52,358 bases of DNA from Porticoccaceae bacterium (GTDB lineage Bacteria > Pseudomonadota > Gammaproteobacteria > Pseudomonadales > Porticoccaceae): positions 1 to 52,358 of the forward strand of contig JABJEX010000020.1 of NCBI GenBank assembly GCA_018663035.1. Reading direction: 5' to 3'. Shown one piece after another: positions 36,383 through 45,390 of this stretch. The position numbers and the translations under genes are program-made. The notes under the pieces are model-generated. The model had not been told where the DNA came from. It worked only from the letters and a program-made list of their open reading frames with translations, and did not search any database. The number at the start of each line of letters is the position of its first letter. Position 1 is the stretch's first letter.

Positions 36383-38521
36383 ATGAAGGCTCTTAAAGCC
36401 GCGGTTTTAGTAATTGTTAGCATCGTCATTGCAGCCTATATAGCATTTGATGGGCAGCAATACCTGTCTCTCAACCTATTCCAGGAGCTCTATCAGCAGG
36501 AGCCACTACTAACTGCACTAGCCTACTTTGCAATATACATACTGGTAACCGGATTATCTCTGCCCGGCGCTACTCTACTGACCCTCATCGGAGGGATGAT
36601 CTTTGGCTTCTGGATGGCTCTGCTGCTGGTGTCATTTGCGAGCACCTTGGGAGCAACGTTAGCCTATTTGGCTTCGCGCTTTGTTCTACGGGACTGGGTG
36701 CAAGGCAAGTTTGCCAGCTATCTAACAGTGATAAATCGCGGTGTGGAAAAAGACGGTGCGTTTTATCTGTTCAGTCTGCGACTAATTCCGCTATTCCCTT
36801 TCTGGGTCATCAATCTGGTAATGGGGCTTATGCCTATTCGAGCCTGGACGTTTTACTGGGTCAGTCAGGTTGGCATGTTGGCGGGCACTGCAGTCTTTGT
36901 AAATGCCGGCGCTGAACTTGGCGCGGTGGAAGAATTTTCAGCAGCAGGTATTTTAACACCCCAGCTGATTTTATCCTTTGCGCTACTGGCGGCTTTTCCC
37001 TTTGTAGTGCGACAGCTATTGGCTGGACTGCAACGCCGCAAAGGTTTGCGGGGTTTCAAACGACCTAAAAAGTTTGATGCTAATTTGTTAGTCATTGGAG
37101 CCGGCAGCGCTGGGCTGGTCAGTGCCTATATTGCCGCCACGGTGAAAGCCAAGGTGATCTTAGTTGAGAAAGACAGGATGGGCGGAGACTGCCTAAACAC
37201 CGGCTGTGTGCCCAGCAAAGCGCTCATTCGCGCAGCTAAGTCAGTTAAAGATATTGAGATCGCCGGTCAGTTTGGAATTAAGGTGGACAAGCCCAGCGTG
37301 GATTTTAACCAGGTAATGGCGCGTGTTAAGGAGGTAATAAAAGAGATCGAGCCCCATGATTCCGTTGAGCGATTTACCCAGTTGGGTGTCGACTGTATTC
37401 AGGGTGATGCCAAACTGGTCAGCCCGTGGCAAGTAGAGGTGCGTGGGCGCCAGATCAGCGCTGAAAAAATTATATTGGCCACCGGTGCCAGCCCCATTAT
37501 TCCAGTCATTCCCGGGATAGAGCAGGTTAAGCCTCTGACCTCTGAAAACCTATGGCAGTTAGAGACATTGCCGGAGCAACTATTGCTGATTGGTGGTGGC
37601 GCCATAGGCTGTGAATTAGCTCAAGCCTTTCAGCGCTTGGGTGCGCAGGTGACTCTGGTGGAATCCATGCCACAGTTATTGCCCAGAGAAGATACTGATA
37701 TTGCCGAGCGTTTAACCCAGGCCCTTAAAAGCGAAGGAGTAAAGGTGCTAACAGGCTACCAAGTGGCCTCTTTTTCCAAGATGGCATCGGGCTTTTCGGC
37801 AGTGCTACAACAGGCGAGCGCTGAGTCTTCCGATCCAGCTAAAATTGTATCCTTTGATCGAGTCCTAGTAGCAGTGGGGCGGCGCGCAAACACCGCAGGT
37901 TTTGGCCTTGAGGAATTGGGCCTGACGCAAAATGCTAATGGCACAGTCACTGTAGATCCCTATTTGCGCACCAGCTGTCCCAGTATATATGCCTGTGGCG
38001 ATGTGGCTGGCCCCTACCAGTTAACCCATGCTGCAGGTCACCAGGCTTGGTTTGCTGCTGTCAACGCGCTGTTTGGACAGTTCAAAAAATTTGCCGTTGA
38101 TTATCGGGTGATGCCGCAAACAATTTATACAGACCCTCAGTTTGCAAGAGTTGGGCTCAGTGAGCGAGAAGCGGCAGAGCAGGGCATTGAAGTGGAAGTG
38201 ACCAGTTATGATTTATCTGAGCTAGACCGCGCTATTGTCGACGGCAATGCCAGGGGTATAGTCAAGGTATTGACCGCCCCGGGCTCTGACCAGATCTTAG
38301 GCGCGACCATTTTAGGTTCTGAGGCTGGTGAATTGCTCACCGAGTTTGTTACTGCAATGAAATATAAGCTCGGTCTCAACAAGCTGCTGGCGACAATTCA
38401 CAGCTATCCCACAATGAGCGAGGCAAATAAATATGTCGCTGGAGAATGGAAGCGTAAACATGTGCCCCATGGGGTACTTAACTGGGTAGAGAAATATTAT
38501 CGCTGGAAGCGCGGCGGCTAG
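36383..38521 (+). CDS. VTT/DedA-like membrane domain fused to a flavoprotein disulfide oxidoreductase
   Basis: A 712-residue two-part protein. Residues 1-225 form a VTT (SNARE-associated/DedA-like) membrane domain with LSLPGATLLTLIGGMIFGFW and FSLRLIPLFPFWVINLVMG. Residues 230-712 are a pyridine nucleotide-disulfide oxidoreductase with the FAD motif GAGSAGLVSA, the redox pair Cys270 and Cys275 in GGDCLNTGCVPSK, the NAD(P) motif GGGAIGCELA, and the dimer motif HSYPTMSE. The second half resembles dihydrolipoamide dehydrogenase and mercuric reductase, but lacks the terminal Cys pair of MerA. This fusion is found in proteobacteria and cyanobacteria. The substrate is unknown; a membrane-bound reductase is a fair inference. 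Confidence 0.87.
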   Translation: MKALKAAVLVIVSIVIAAYIAFDGQQYLSLNLFQELYQQEPLLTALAYFAIYILVTGLSLPGATLLTLIGGMIFGFWMALLLVSFASTLGATLAYLASRFVLRDWVQGKFASYLTVINRGVEKDGAFYLFSLRLIPLFPFWVINLVMGLMPIRAWTFYWVSQVGMLAGTAVFVNAGAELGAVEEFSAAGILTPQLILSFALLAAFPFVVRQLLAGLQRRKGLRGFKRPKKFDANLLVIGAGSAGLVSAYIAATVKAKVILVEKDRMGGDCLNTGCVPSKALIRAAKSVKDIEIAGQFGIKVDKPSVDFNQVMARVKEVIKEIEPHDSVERFTQLGVDCIQGDAKLVSPWQVEVRGRQISAEKIILATGASPIIPVIPGIEQVKPLTSENLWQLETLPEQLLLIGGGAIGCELAQAFQRLGAQVTLVESMPQLLPREDTDIAERLTQALKSEGVKVLTGYQVASFSKMASGFSAVLQQASAESSDPAKIVSFDRVLVAVGRRANTAGFGLEELGLTQNANGTVTVDPYLRTSCPSIYACGDVAGPYQLTHAAGHQAWFAAVNALFGQFKKFAVDYRVMPQTIYTDPQFARVGLSEREAAEQGIEVEVTSYDLSELDRAIVDGNARGIVKVLTAPGSDQILGATILGSEAGELLTEFVTAMKYKLGLNKLLATIHSYPTMSEANKYVAGEWKRKHVPHGVLNWVEKYYRWKRGG

Positions 38522-39444
38522 TCGAAAGTAGCCAGTGGCTCCTGCCCAACCACTGACTGGGGGTCTATATGGATGATGATCTCTGAGCCAGGAAACGCAC
38601 CTAGTAACCTCATTTCTACTTCATCAGAGATTTTGTGGGCGTCCAGTAGTGACAGGTCATCATCTAGCTCCAAATGGAACTGGATAAAGGTCATAGTTCC
38701 CGAATGCCTTGAGCGCAGGTCATGCAGCCCGCGGGCGCTTTTATGTTGCAGCACTAGCTGTTTGATTTGCTCGCGCTGCTCATCGGGCAATTCGCGGTCC
38801 ATAAGATGGTCGTAGGAAACTCGAATAATTTCCCAGGCACTGTAAAGGATATAAATACCAATGGCACAGGCGAATAACGCGTCAAAGCCAGCCCAGCCCT
38901 GCACAGACAACCAGAGTGCGAGAATCACACTGCCATTAACTAGGACATCGGTGCGGTAGTGCAGAGCGTCGGCTCTGATCGCGGTTGAATTAGTTTTCTT
39001 GACAACATGGCTTTGAAAGGCGAGCAGCAGAAGTGTGGCTACTATCGAAAACAGCATGACACTAATACCCAGTGCAGCCTGTTCAACTGCGATTGGATTA
39101 ATGAGTCGGCGCCCAGCCTCGAGCAGTAAAAACCCAGCCGACCCAGCGATAAACATTGATTGGCTAAGTCCAGCTAGGGCCTCCGCTTTACCGTGACCAA
39201 AGCGATGTTCTTTGTCTGCCGGGGTCAGCGCATGACGAACTGCGATGAGATTAATTAGCGAAGCCAGAGCATCCAGCACTGAATCAATCAGCGTCGCCAA
39301 AAGGCTAACAGAATCTGAAAGTCCCCAGGCAACCAACTTAGCTACAATCAGTATCAGGGCTACCGAGATTGAGGCGTAGGTTGCCAGCCGCAAAAGTTTT
39401 GCGGTCTCCTCAGGGGCTGTGGGTTGAGCTTGGGGTATCGTCAT
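38518..39444 (-). CDS. fieF: cation diffusion facilitator, FieF-like
   Basis: A 308-residue CDF transporter with six helices and a C-terminal cytoplasmic domain. Metal-site residues are visible in helix 2 (LIDSVLDALASL, D-x3-D) and helix 5 (ALHYRTDVLVNG, H-x3-D). HRFGHGKAEALAGL is the family loop. FieF exports Zn2+ or Fe2+ for protons; which metal applies here is not known. The stop overlaps that of the VTT fusion gene by 4 bases (tail-to-tail). Confidence 0.9.
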   Translation of the reverse strand: MTIPQAQPTAPEETAKLLRLATYASISVALILIVAKLVAWGLSDSVSLLATLIDSVLDALASLINLIAVRHALTPADKEHRFGHGKAEALAGLSQSMFIAGSAGFLLLEAGRRLINPIAVEQAALGISVMLFSIVATLLLLAFQSHVVKKTNSTAIRADALHYRTDVLVNGSVILALWLSVQGWAGFDALFACAIGIYILYSAWEIIRVSYDHLMDRELPDEQREQIKQLVLQHKSARGLHDLRSRHSGTMTFIQFHLELDDDLSLLDAHKISDEVEMRLLGAFPGSEIIIHIDPQSVVGQEPLATFD

Positions 39445-39517
39445 TATGGCTGTCTGGTTATCTGCTGGGTGCAGTTTAACAAATTAACCGAGTCTCCTGA
39501 AGACGGGCTTTAGGAGG

Positions 39518-40654
39518 CTAGAAATCTTGTAGTACGCTGTTCAAAAATTGGTAGCCAAGTTGAGTAGTAACAAAGTGCTGGTCGCTATATTCCATTAGGC
39601 CCTTCTTTTGAAGCTCAGCTACCTGTTTGTCGATATGGGTTGTATCCATGCCGGTACGTTGTGCAAAGTAGTCTCTGGGGATCCCCTGCTTTAGCCGCAG
39701 CGCATTCATCATAAACTCCAGTGCTATCTGATCGTTAGCGATAGCAGAATTATTGGCGATAAAAGAGGCTTTTCGGGCCAGATATTTGTCTGGCTGGCGA
39801 GTTTTGCTGGTGCGCATAATTCGGTTTTCTTCTGGCATGGTGACTTTGCCGTGAGCACCGGCGCCTATTCCTATGTAATCGCCAAACTGCCAGTAGTTGA
39901 TATTGTGTTTAGCGCTATTGCCATTTTTCGCGAAAGCGGAAACCTCATACTGCTCGAACCCCTTTTCAAACAACAGTGACATACCCATTAGCTGTATATC
40001 TGCAAGCCGATCATCATTGGGGAGCGGCGGCGGACGAGAAAAGAATTCAGTATTGGGCTCAATGGTTAGTTGATACCAGGATATATGCTGAGCGCCACTA
40101 TTAACGGCAAGCTGGATATCAGACTGCGCCTGATCCAGCGTTTGTTCCGGTAGGCCATGCATAAGATCTATATTAAAGCTGTCAATGCCCGCCGCCTGAG
40201 CCGCCGAAATCGCTTTAAGCGCCTGATCACTGTCATGGATTCTACCTAGACGTTTTAGATGACCATTATCAAAGCTCTGCACGCCTATGGATAGACGATT
40301 GACGCCTGCATGATAAAAGTCGGCAAATTTTTTCTGCTCAAAGGTGCCAGGATTTGCCTCAAGTGTAATTTCAATATCCGACTGAAAACCAATCAGCTGC
40401 TCGGCGGCATTTAGTATGTTGCCAATTGCCGCACCAGAAAACAGACTTGGTGTGCCACCACCAAAAAAAATTGAATGCAACTTGCGGCCCTGGCTCCAGG
40501 ACTGGTCTGCTTTAAGATCCTCTATCAGCGCCTTTACATAGTCCTGCTCAGGAATGCTGTCACTAGCTTGATGGGAATTGAAATCACAGTAGGGACATTT
40601 GCGGACACACCATGGGATGTGGACATACAGCGATAGCGGTGGAAGTTGTAACAC
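39518..40654 (-). CDS. hemW: heme chaperone HemW (radical SAM)
   Basis: A 378-residue radical SAM protein once called oxygen-independent coproporphyrinogen oxidase-like. The 4Fe-4S motif is CVRKCPYC (Cys16, Cys20, Cys23, C-x3-C-x2-C), followed by FFGGGTPSLF. The HNINYW motif near residue 250 and the C-terminal HemN-like domain mark HemW rather than HemN. It delivers heme to membrane respiratory proteins. It follows rdgB by 3 bases, the usual rdgB-hemW pair. Confidence 0.93.
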   Translation of the reverse strand: MLQLPPLSLYVHIPWCVRKCPYCDFNSHQASDSIPEQDYVKALIEDLKADQSWSQGRKLHSIFFGGGTPSLFSGAAIGNILNAAEQLIGFQSDIEITLEANPGTFEQKKFADFYHAGVNRLSIGVQSFDNGHLKRLGRIHDSDQALKAISAAQAAGIDSFNIDLMHGLPEQTLDQAQSDIQLAVNSGAQHISWYQLTIEPNTEFFSRPPPLPNDDRLADIQLMGMSLLFEKGFEQYEVSAFAKNGNSAKHNINYWQFGDYIGIGAGAHGKVTMPEENRIMRTSKTRQPDKYLARKASFIANNSAIANDQIALEFMMNALRLKQGIPRDYFAQRTGMDTTHIDKQVAELQKKGLMEYSDQHFVTTQLGYQFLNSVLQDF

Positions 40655-40657
40655 AGC

Positions 40658-41260
40658 TTAGTGATTCTGAAGTTGCAGCAGCAAATTGGCGATAGCTTTA
40701 CCGCGATGGCTCAGTTTATTTTTTGTCTGCTTGTCCAGTTCTGCTGCTCGACAGTTGGTATCGCTAACCTCAAAAATAGAATCATAACCAAATCCACCGT
40801 CGCCTCTCTCTTCAAAAGCTATGCTGCCTTCCCAGGTGCCCTGGCAAATTAAGGGTGTTGGGTCATCTGCGTGGCGCATGTAAACAATCACCGTCTGATA
40901 GCGCGCGCCACGTTGTTCAGCGGGGACATCTCTCATCAAGGTTAGAAGCTTTTCTCGATTAGTTGCATCTGTTGCCTCCGGCCCCGCAAAGCGTGCTGAA
41001 TAGATACCAGGCGCTCCTTTAAGAAAATCGACTTCTAAACCACTGTCATCCGCTACCGCGGGTAACTTAGATAGCAAAGCTGCATTACGAGCTTTAAGAA
41101 TAGAGTTTTCGACAAAACTGAGCCCTGTCTCCTCGATATCAGGAATACCCAAGCTAGTCTGTGGGACTATGGTAAACCCGAGGCCGCCCAACATCTGTTG
41201 CAGCTCTTTTATTTTCCCCGGGTTAGCGCTTGCTAACACAAGCTTTTGATCAGTGCTCAA
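40658..41260 (-). CDS. rdgB: dITP/XTP pyrophosphatase
   Basis: A 200-residue Ham1/RdgB-family enzyme that hydrolyses dITP, XTP and ITP to keep them out of DNA. LVLASANPGKIKELQQML near the N-terminus, VADDSGLEVDFLKGAPGIYS, GGFGYDSIF and LSHRGKAIANL are diagnostic. I place the start at TTG 41260, with GAG 7 bases before it, giving the family length; the ATG at 41329 would add 23 residues overlapping the upstream gene. It belongs to the metX-metW-DUF4426-rdgB-hemW operon. Confidence 0.93.
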   Translation of the reverse strand: MSTDQKLVLASANPGKIKELQQMLGGLGFTIVPQTSLGIPDIEETGLSFVENSILKARNAALLSKLPAVADDSGLEVDFLKGAPGIYSARFAGPEATDATNREKLLTLMRDVPAEQRGARYQTVIVYMRHADDPTPLICQGTWEGSIAFEERGDGGFGYDSIFEVSDTNCRAAELDKQTKNKLSHRGKAIANLLLQLQNH

Positions 41261-41291
41261 AGTTATTCTCAATGTTTTGTTGTAACCCAAA

Positions 41292-41732
41292 TTAATCCAG
41301 ATACATTTTTTTCTGGAACTTAAACTCATAGGGGTAGATTGTTTTGGCGTCTTTACTCTCGGGGCGCACGCGAATTTTGAATGTTAAAAAGTCTTCATTA
41401 TCAAATTCAAAAGGCGCCAAATAATAAACTGTGTTTTGTTCGCGCACAGCCACAAATTCTAGAGTTTGAGTCTGTTGCAAAATATTTGAGACGGTACCTG
41501 TGACCTCGCCTTCCTCGCCCTTGCCCAGATCTTTGACCATCGCAATATTAACAATCCCCTTATCTTTGCCACGCACAATATTGTTGGCGACCGCTATATC
41601 TGGTGCGATAAAAGAGCTATTAAAAGCACTGTAAAAAATGCTGTAGTCGCCGTGCTGTTTGTACAGCGGCTCTTCGACTGCGTAGCTGACTCCTGCTAAC
41701 AGCAGCCCCAGGGAAAGAATAAGCGTTTTCAT
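41292..41732 (-). CDS. DUF4426 secreted protein
   Basis: A 146-residue protein with a signal peptide (cleavage after VSYA, about residue 17) and a DUF4426-type domain: EPLYKQHGDYSIFYSAFNSS at its start and a beta-rich rest. I start at the ATG at 41732, with GGAGG 9 bases upstream; the longer frame (ATG at 41870) lies inside metW. The same gene stands between metW and rdgB in Pseudomonas. Role unknown, probably periplasmic. Confidence 0.85.
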   Translation of the reverse strand: MKTLILSLGLLLAGVSYAVEEPLYKQHGDYSIFYSAFNSSFIAPDIAVANNIVRGKDKGIVNIAMVKDLGKGEEGEVTGTVSNILQQTQTLEFVAVREQNTVYYLAPFEFDNEDFLTFKIRVRPESKDAKTIYPYEFKFQKKMYLD

Positions 41733-41766
41733 CGAGTGTAGCCTCCAGGTTCTTATGGTGAGAGCG

Positions 41767-42357
41767 TTATCGGCTGAGATGATAGACAGCAGTTTGGGTG
41801 AATAAATTAGGCCAGATAGCTTTGAGCTTTCGATCGACAAAGCTCTCCGCGAGACATTCGCGATGGACAACCTCTATCTGCCGTTCATAACACAGGCTTT
41901 CAAAATCTTTATACGTAAAAAAGTGAATATTGGGCGTGTCGTACCATTGATACGCCAGCTGCTTTGTCACCGGCATACGGCCGCGGAAATTTAGATAAGC
42001 TCGAGTACGCCAGTATCCAAAGTTTGGAAAAGTAATAATGCATTGCTGACCAATACGCAGCATCTCATCAAGCACTAGATGTGGGTAGCGCATCGCCTGC
42101 AGGGCCTGTGTCATCACTACGGTATCAAAGCTATCATCAGCGAAATTTGTCAGACCTTTGTTAAGGTCCTGCTCGATGACATTAATACCTTTACTAATAC
42201 ATTGGTTTATAGACTGGGGATCAATTTCTAGGCCATAACCCAAGATACCTCGTTGACGCTGTAAATCTGCCAGTAGCGAACCATCGCCGCAGCCGAGATC
42301 TAGGACCTTTGATTGGGGTTTTACCCAGTCACTAATAAAGTTGTAATCTTGGCTCAT
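41767..42357 (-). CDS. metW: methionine biosynthesis protein MetW
   Basis: A 196-residue class I methyltransferase-fold protein. It has VLDLGCGDGSLLADLQ as the SAM-type loop, GYGLEIDPQSINQCISKG and MTQALQAMRYP. MetW is needed together with MetX for homoserine acylation in many proteobacteria, apparently by activating MetX. It overlaps metX by 4 bases (ATGA), so the two are made together. Confidence 0.94.
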   Translation of the reverse strand: MSQDYNFISDWVKPQSKVLDLGCGDGSLLADLQRQRGILGYGLEIDPQSINQCISKGINVIEQDLNKGLTNFADDSFDTVVMTQALQAMRYPHLVLDEMLRIGQQCIITFPNFGYWRTRAYLNFRGRMPVTKQLAYQWYDTPNIHFFTYKDFESLCYERQIEVVHRECLAESFVDRKLKAIWPNLFTQTAVYHLSR

Positions 42358-43517
42358 CGTGCATCACCTGTCAGCTGCTGGGCTACTCGTGCCAGGTAGT
42401 TCTTGAGGGCTTGCTCGTAGCGGTCATTGGGAAGCAAAAAGGCATCATGACCTTTGTCGGACTCAATTTCGACGTAGGAGACCGACTTGCCGGCGGCTAA
42501 CAGCGCATCGGTAATTTCACGGGAGCGTTGTGGCGCAAAGCGCCAGTCAGAGCTAAAAGACATCACCAGGAAATTACATCTAGCCTGCTTAAAGGCTGCT
42601 ACAGGATCATTGTCGTACTCTCTCGATAGGTCAAAATAGTCGAGCATTTTGGTGATTAAAATATATGAATTTGCATCGAAGCTATCCGAAAATTTGTCGC
42701 CCTGATAGTTAAGATAGCTCTCAACCTGAAACTCTACTGGATCTGCGTTGCGGTCTACTAGATCACCGATGCGCAGCTCACGACCAAATTTCTGTCCCAT
42801 CAGTTCATCGGACAGGTAGGTGACATGGCCAATCATACGCGCTAGTGCCAGGCCCCGAAGTGGAGCCTTTTGTTCCTGTAGATAGCTACCATTACAAAAA
42901 TCGGGATCGGACTTAATCGCCCGTCGAGCAATTTCATTAAACGCAATATTCTGTGCGGTAAGCTTCATTGAGGAGGCGATGACCACCGCATTAAGCAGCT
43001 TATTTGGATGCTCCAAAGACCAGCGCATGGCCTGCATGCCTCCCAGGCTGCCACCAATTACCGCTGCCCAGCATTCAATACTGAGATACTCCATTAATAG
43101 TTTTTGTGACTCTACCCAGTCTCTTGCGCGCAGTGAGGGAAAGCTCGCGCCCCAGGGTTCTCCTGTTTCAGCATTGATTGACATTGGACCGGTACTGCCA
43201 AAGCAGCTGCCAATATTATTGAGACAGACAACAAAGAAATGATTAGTGTCAATTGGCTTGCCAGGGCCAATGTAGTGGTCCCACCAGCCAGGCCTGTCCT
43301 CGGTCTCGTAATAGCCGGCGGCATGATGGTCCCCGCTCAAAGCATGACAGATTAAAACGGCATTATTGCGCTCGCCATTGAGCTCACCATAGGTCTCGTA
43401 AACCAGTTCATGGGTGGGCAATACCACGCCACAGGCGAGTTTTAACGGCTGCTCAATGGTTACAGTTTGGCTGGTGACTACACCCACAGAATGGTCTGGC
43501 AAATGGTCGGGCAACAT
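42354..43517 (-). CDS. metX: homoserine O-acyltransferase MetX
   Basis: A 387-residue alpha/beta-hydrolase-fold acyltransferase for the first step of methionine synthesis. The nucleophile is Ser157 in GGSLGGMQ; ALSGDHHAAG and NNIGSCFGSTGP near residues 60 and 100 are family blocks; the aspartate in SSDWRF and histidine in DKGHDAF complete the triad. Whether it uses acetyl-CoA or succinyl-CoA cannot be decided from the sequence by eye. It has a good promoter (43590-43618) and is the first gene of the metX-metW-DUF4426-rdgB-hemW cluster. Confidence 0.94.
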   Translation of the reverse strand: MLPDHLPDHSVGVVTSQTVTIEQPLKLACGVVLPTHELVYETYGELNGERNNAVLICHALSGDHHAAGYYETEDRPGWWDHYIGPGKPIDTNHFFVVCLNNIGSCFGSTGPMSINAETGEPWGASFPSLRARDWVESQKLLMEYLSIECWAAVIGGSLGGMQAMRWSLEHPNKLLNAVVIASSMKLTAQNIAFNEIARRAIKSDPDFCNGSYLQEQKAPLRGLALARMIGHVTYLSDELMGQKFGRELRIGDLVDRNADPVEFQVESYLNYQGDKFSDSFDANSYILITKMLDYFDLSREYDNDPVAAFKQARCNFLVMSFSSDWRFAPQRSREITDALLAAGKSVSYVEIESDKGHDAFLLPNDRYEQALKNYLARVAQQLTGDAR

Positions 43518-43589
43518 AGGATTTCGAAGTGGCAGATTCCTGCTAAGTCTAAGAGGGCGTCCCAGCTAACGCAACATAATGATGAGTGT

Positions 43590-43618
43590 TTTTTATTTGA
43601 CTAATTGTCCATAGTCAA
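43590..43618 (-). promoter_or_regulatory. promoter of metX with dyad symmetry
   Basis: On the minus strand TTGACT (43613-43618), a 17-base spacer and TAAAAA (43590-43595) form a good sigma-70 promoter. The same place holds an inverted repeat: TTGACTA at 43597-43603 and TAGTCAA at 43612-43618 with 8 bases between, so the -35 box is half of a dyad that could be an operator. The gene on the other side is the aldo/keto reductase. Confidence 0.55.
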
Positions 43619-43713
43619 TTGGCTATGATTCTGTAATTGCGGTTAGACTTCCTAGCACAGTAAAACAGGCACCTGTCAGAGAGGTGCGCTAAACCATTGT
43701 GAAGGAGTGGGGT

Positions 43714-44760
43714 ATGCAATACAGAAAGTTAGGAAATACTGATATAGATGTGCCTTTAATCGGTCTAGGTACCATGACGTGGGGCGAACAAAATTCTCTC
43801 GAGCAGGCCTGTGAACAGATGGACTACGCGCTTTCAAAGGGCGTAAATTTTTTTGACGCAGCTGAAATGTACCCTGTACCACCGCGGGCAGAAACTGCAG
43901 GAGCGACAGAGCAATATATTGGCCATTGGTTGGCCCAGACCGTCAAACGATCGGAGGTGACACTGGCAACTAAGGTAGTAGGGCGGGCAGACACCAGACC
44001 TGACTGGAATCACATTCGTGGCGGGTCGCGCCTCAATCGTGACCATATTCGTCGAGCAATAGAGGGTTCATTAGAGCGCCTGCAAACTGACTATGTCGAT
44101 CTTTATCAGGTCCACTGGCCAGAACGGGCGACCAACTTTTTTGGTGTGAGAGGTTATGTACACTATCCGTCTGCTGATGGTATTGCCATCGAAGAGACCT
44201 TAGACGCGCTGTCGGAGCTGGTAGACGAGGGTCTGGTAAAGCATGTGGGCATCTCAAATGAAGCGCCCTGGGGATTGATGGAATATCTGCGCCTAGCGTC
44301 TGAGCGCGGTCTGGCCAAGGTGGTGAGCATTCAGAACGTTTACAATTTGCTAAGTCGTCAGTTTGAATCCGGATTGGCAGAAATGGCCATTCGCGAGCAA
44401 GTAGGTCTATTGGCCTACTCGCCTATGGCGTTTGGAGTTTTGAGTGGGAAGTATATTGGTGGTCAGAAGCCCGCTGGCTCCAGATTAGAGCTATTTGAGC
44501 GATTTGCTCGCTACGGTAGTGTGCAATCCGAAGCAGCCACCGAGGCTTATATGGCAATAGCGGACAAGCATGGTATGACGTTGGCACAGATGTCCCTAGC
44601 CTTTGTCTGTCAGCAGCCCTTCGTGACTAGCTGCTTGATAGGCGCTACCAATATGCAGCAACTCGAGGAGAATATCGCCGCAGTTGAGGTGGTGCTGTCG
44701 AAAGAAGTCTTGGCAGAAATCGAAGCTATCCACAACCAATACCCGGACCCTGCCCCTTAA
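43714..44760 (+). CDS. tas: aldo/keto reductase, Tas-like
   Basis: A 348-residue NADPH-dependent aldo/keto reductase. MQYRKLGNTDIDVPLIGLGT is the opening; the tetrad residues are Asp in FFDAAEMYP (with Tyr), Lys in LATKVV, and His in YQVHWPER. LKHVGISN-type and LLAYSPMAFGVLSGKY blocks agree with the Tas/YghZ group. I start at the ATG at 43714, with GGAG 6 bases upstream; the frame begins five codons earlier at a GTG. The natural substrate is unknown. It is transcribed alone. Confidence 0.9.
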   Translation: MQYRKLGNTDIDVPLIGLGTMTWGEQNSLEQACEQMDYALSKGVNFFDAAEMYPVPPRAETAGATEQYIGHWLAQTVKRSEVTLATKVVGRADTRPDWNHIRGGSRLNRDHIRRAIEGSLERLQTDYVDLYQVHWPERATNFFGVRGYVHYPSADGIAIEETLDALSELVDEGLVKHVGISNEAPWGLMEYLRLASERGLAKVVSIQNVYNLLSRQFESGLAEMAIREQVGLLAYSPMAFGVLSGKYIGGQKPAGSRLELFERFARYGSVQSEAATEAYMAIADKHGMTLAQMSLAFVCQQPFVTSCLIGATNMQQLEENIAAVEVVLSKEVLAEIEAIHNQYPDPAP

Positions 44761-44775
44761 CTAGGTGATGCGCTG

Positions 44776-44811
44776 CAAGCTGCTGCTCAGTATCTGATGG
44801 TCAGCAGCTTG
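44776..44811. terminator. perfect inverted repeat between tas and yggT
   Basis: CAAGCTGCTG at 44776-44785 and CAGCAGCTTG at 44802-44811 are perfect inverse repeats with a 16-base loop, in the gap between two convergent genes. No U run follows on either side (GTCGCG on the plus strand), so it may be an unusual terminator, an RNA-stabilising hairpin or a protein site. Confidence 0.42.
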
Positions 44812-44826
44812 TCGCGTTATATCCCG

Positions 44827-45390
44827 CTAGCCCAGTAGAGGCTGAATGAGCCTACTCAAAGCTGGTAGCAGATTGGAGCGAATAATGATCAGTGTCATAA
44901 GCGCGGCCATGGGGGATAAATCAATCATGCCTATAGGCGGTATAAAATTTCTGAAAGGCTGCATATAGGGATCGATAATCTGAGAGACCAAAGCCACTGT
45001 CGGGTGCTGTGTGGCGCCAAACCAACTCGACACCACAATAATAAAGATACCCCAAAAGTAAATTTCGATTAGCGAACTAAGCAGGCCAAAAATGGCCACT
45101 AATAGGTAGACGAAAATTTCAGAAGCAGCCACCGCACCCAGCGACATCATCAGTAGATAGAAAGACCACTTAACCAGTATTGCTGCGGCCAGAGCCCCTA
45201 AATTAAAGGACCCTAAGGTGGGTAGTATTTTCTGCAAAGGCCCCACAGCCGGAGCACTTATTTTAAAAATGGTTTGGGATATCGGATTGTAAAAGTCGGC
45301 GCCAACCCACTGCAACAAAAGCCTGATTAGCAGCAGCGAGGCATAGACATCAATGGCTGCTCGGAGAATAAAAAACACAGATTCACTCAT
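44827..45390 (-). CDS. yggT: YggT family membrane protein
   Basis: A 187-residue protein with two tandem YGGT repeats (about 10-80 and 105-180). The signatures SLLLIRLLLQWVGADFYNP and IDPYMQPFRNFIPPIGMIDL, with P(L/F) and D-S/P-M-A motifs, are typical. It is an inner-membrane protein of uncertain role, possibly related to ion balance or division-site proteins in other organisms. It overlaps proC by 4 bases. The E. coli length is 188. Confidence 0.92.
   Translation of the reverse strand: MSESVFFILRAAIDVYASLLLIRLLLQWVGADFYNPISQTIFKISAPAVGPLQKILPTLGSFNLGALAAAILVKWSFYLLMMSLGAVAASEIFVYLLVAIFGLLSSLIEIYFWGIFIIVVSSWFGATQHPTVALVSQIIDPYMQPFRNFIPPIGMIDLSPMAALMTLIIIRSNLLPALSRLIQPLLG

Noticed and set aside
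41733-41870. 46-codon N-terminal extension of the DUF4426 gene
   Set aside because: It lies inside metW, has no signal-peptide-like start, and the shorter ATG at 41732 gives a proper signal peptide and a GGAGG ribosome site.
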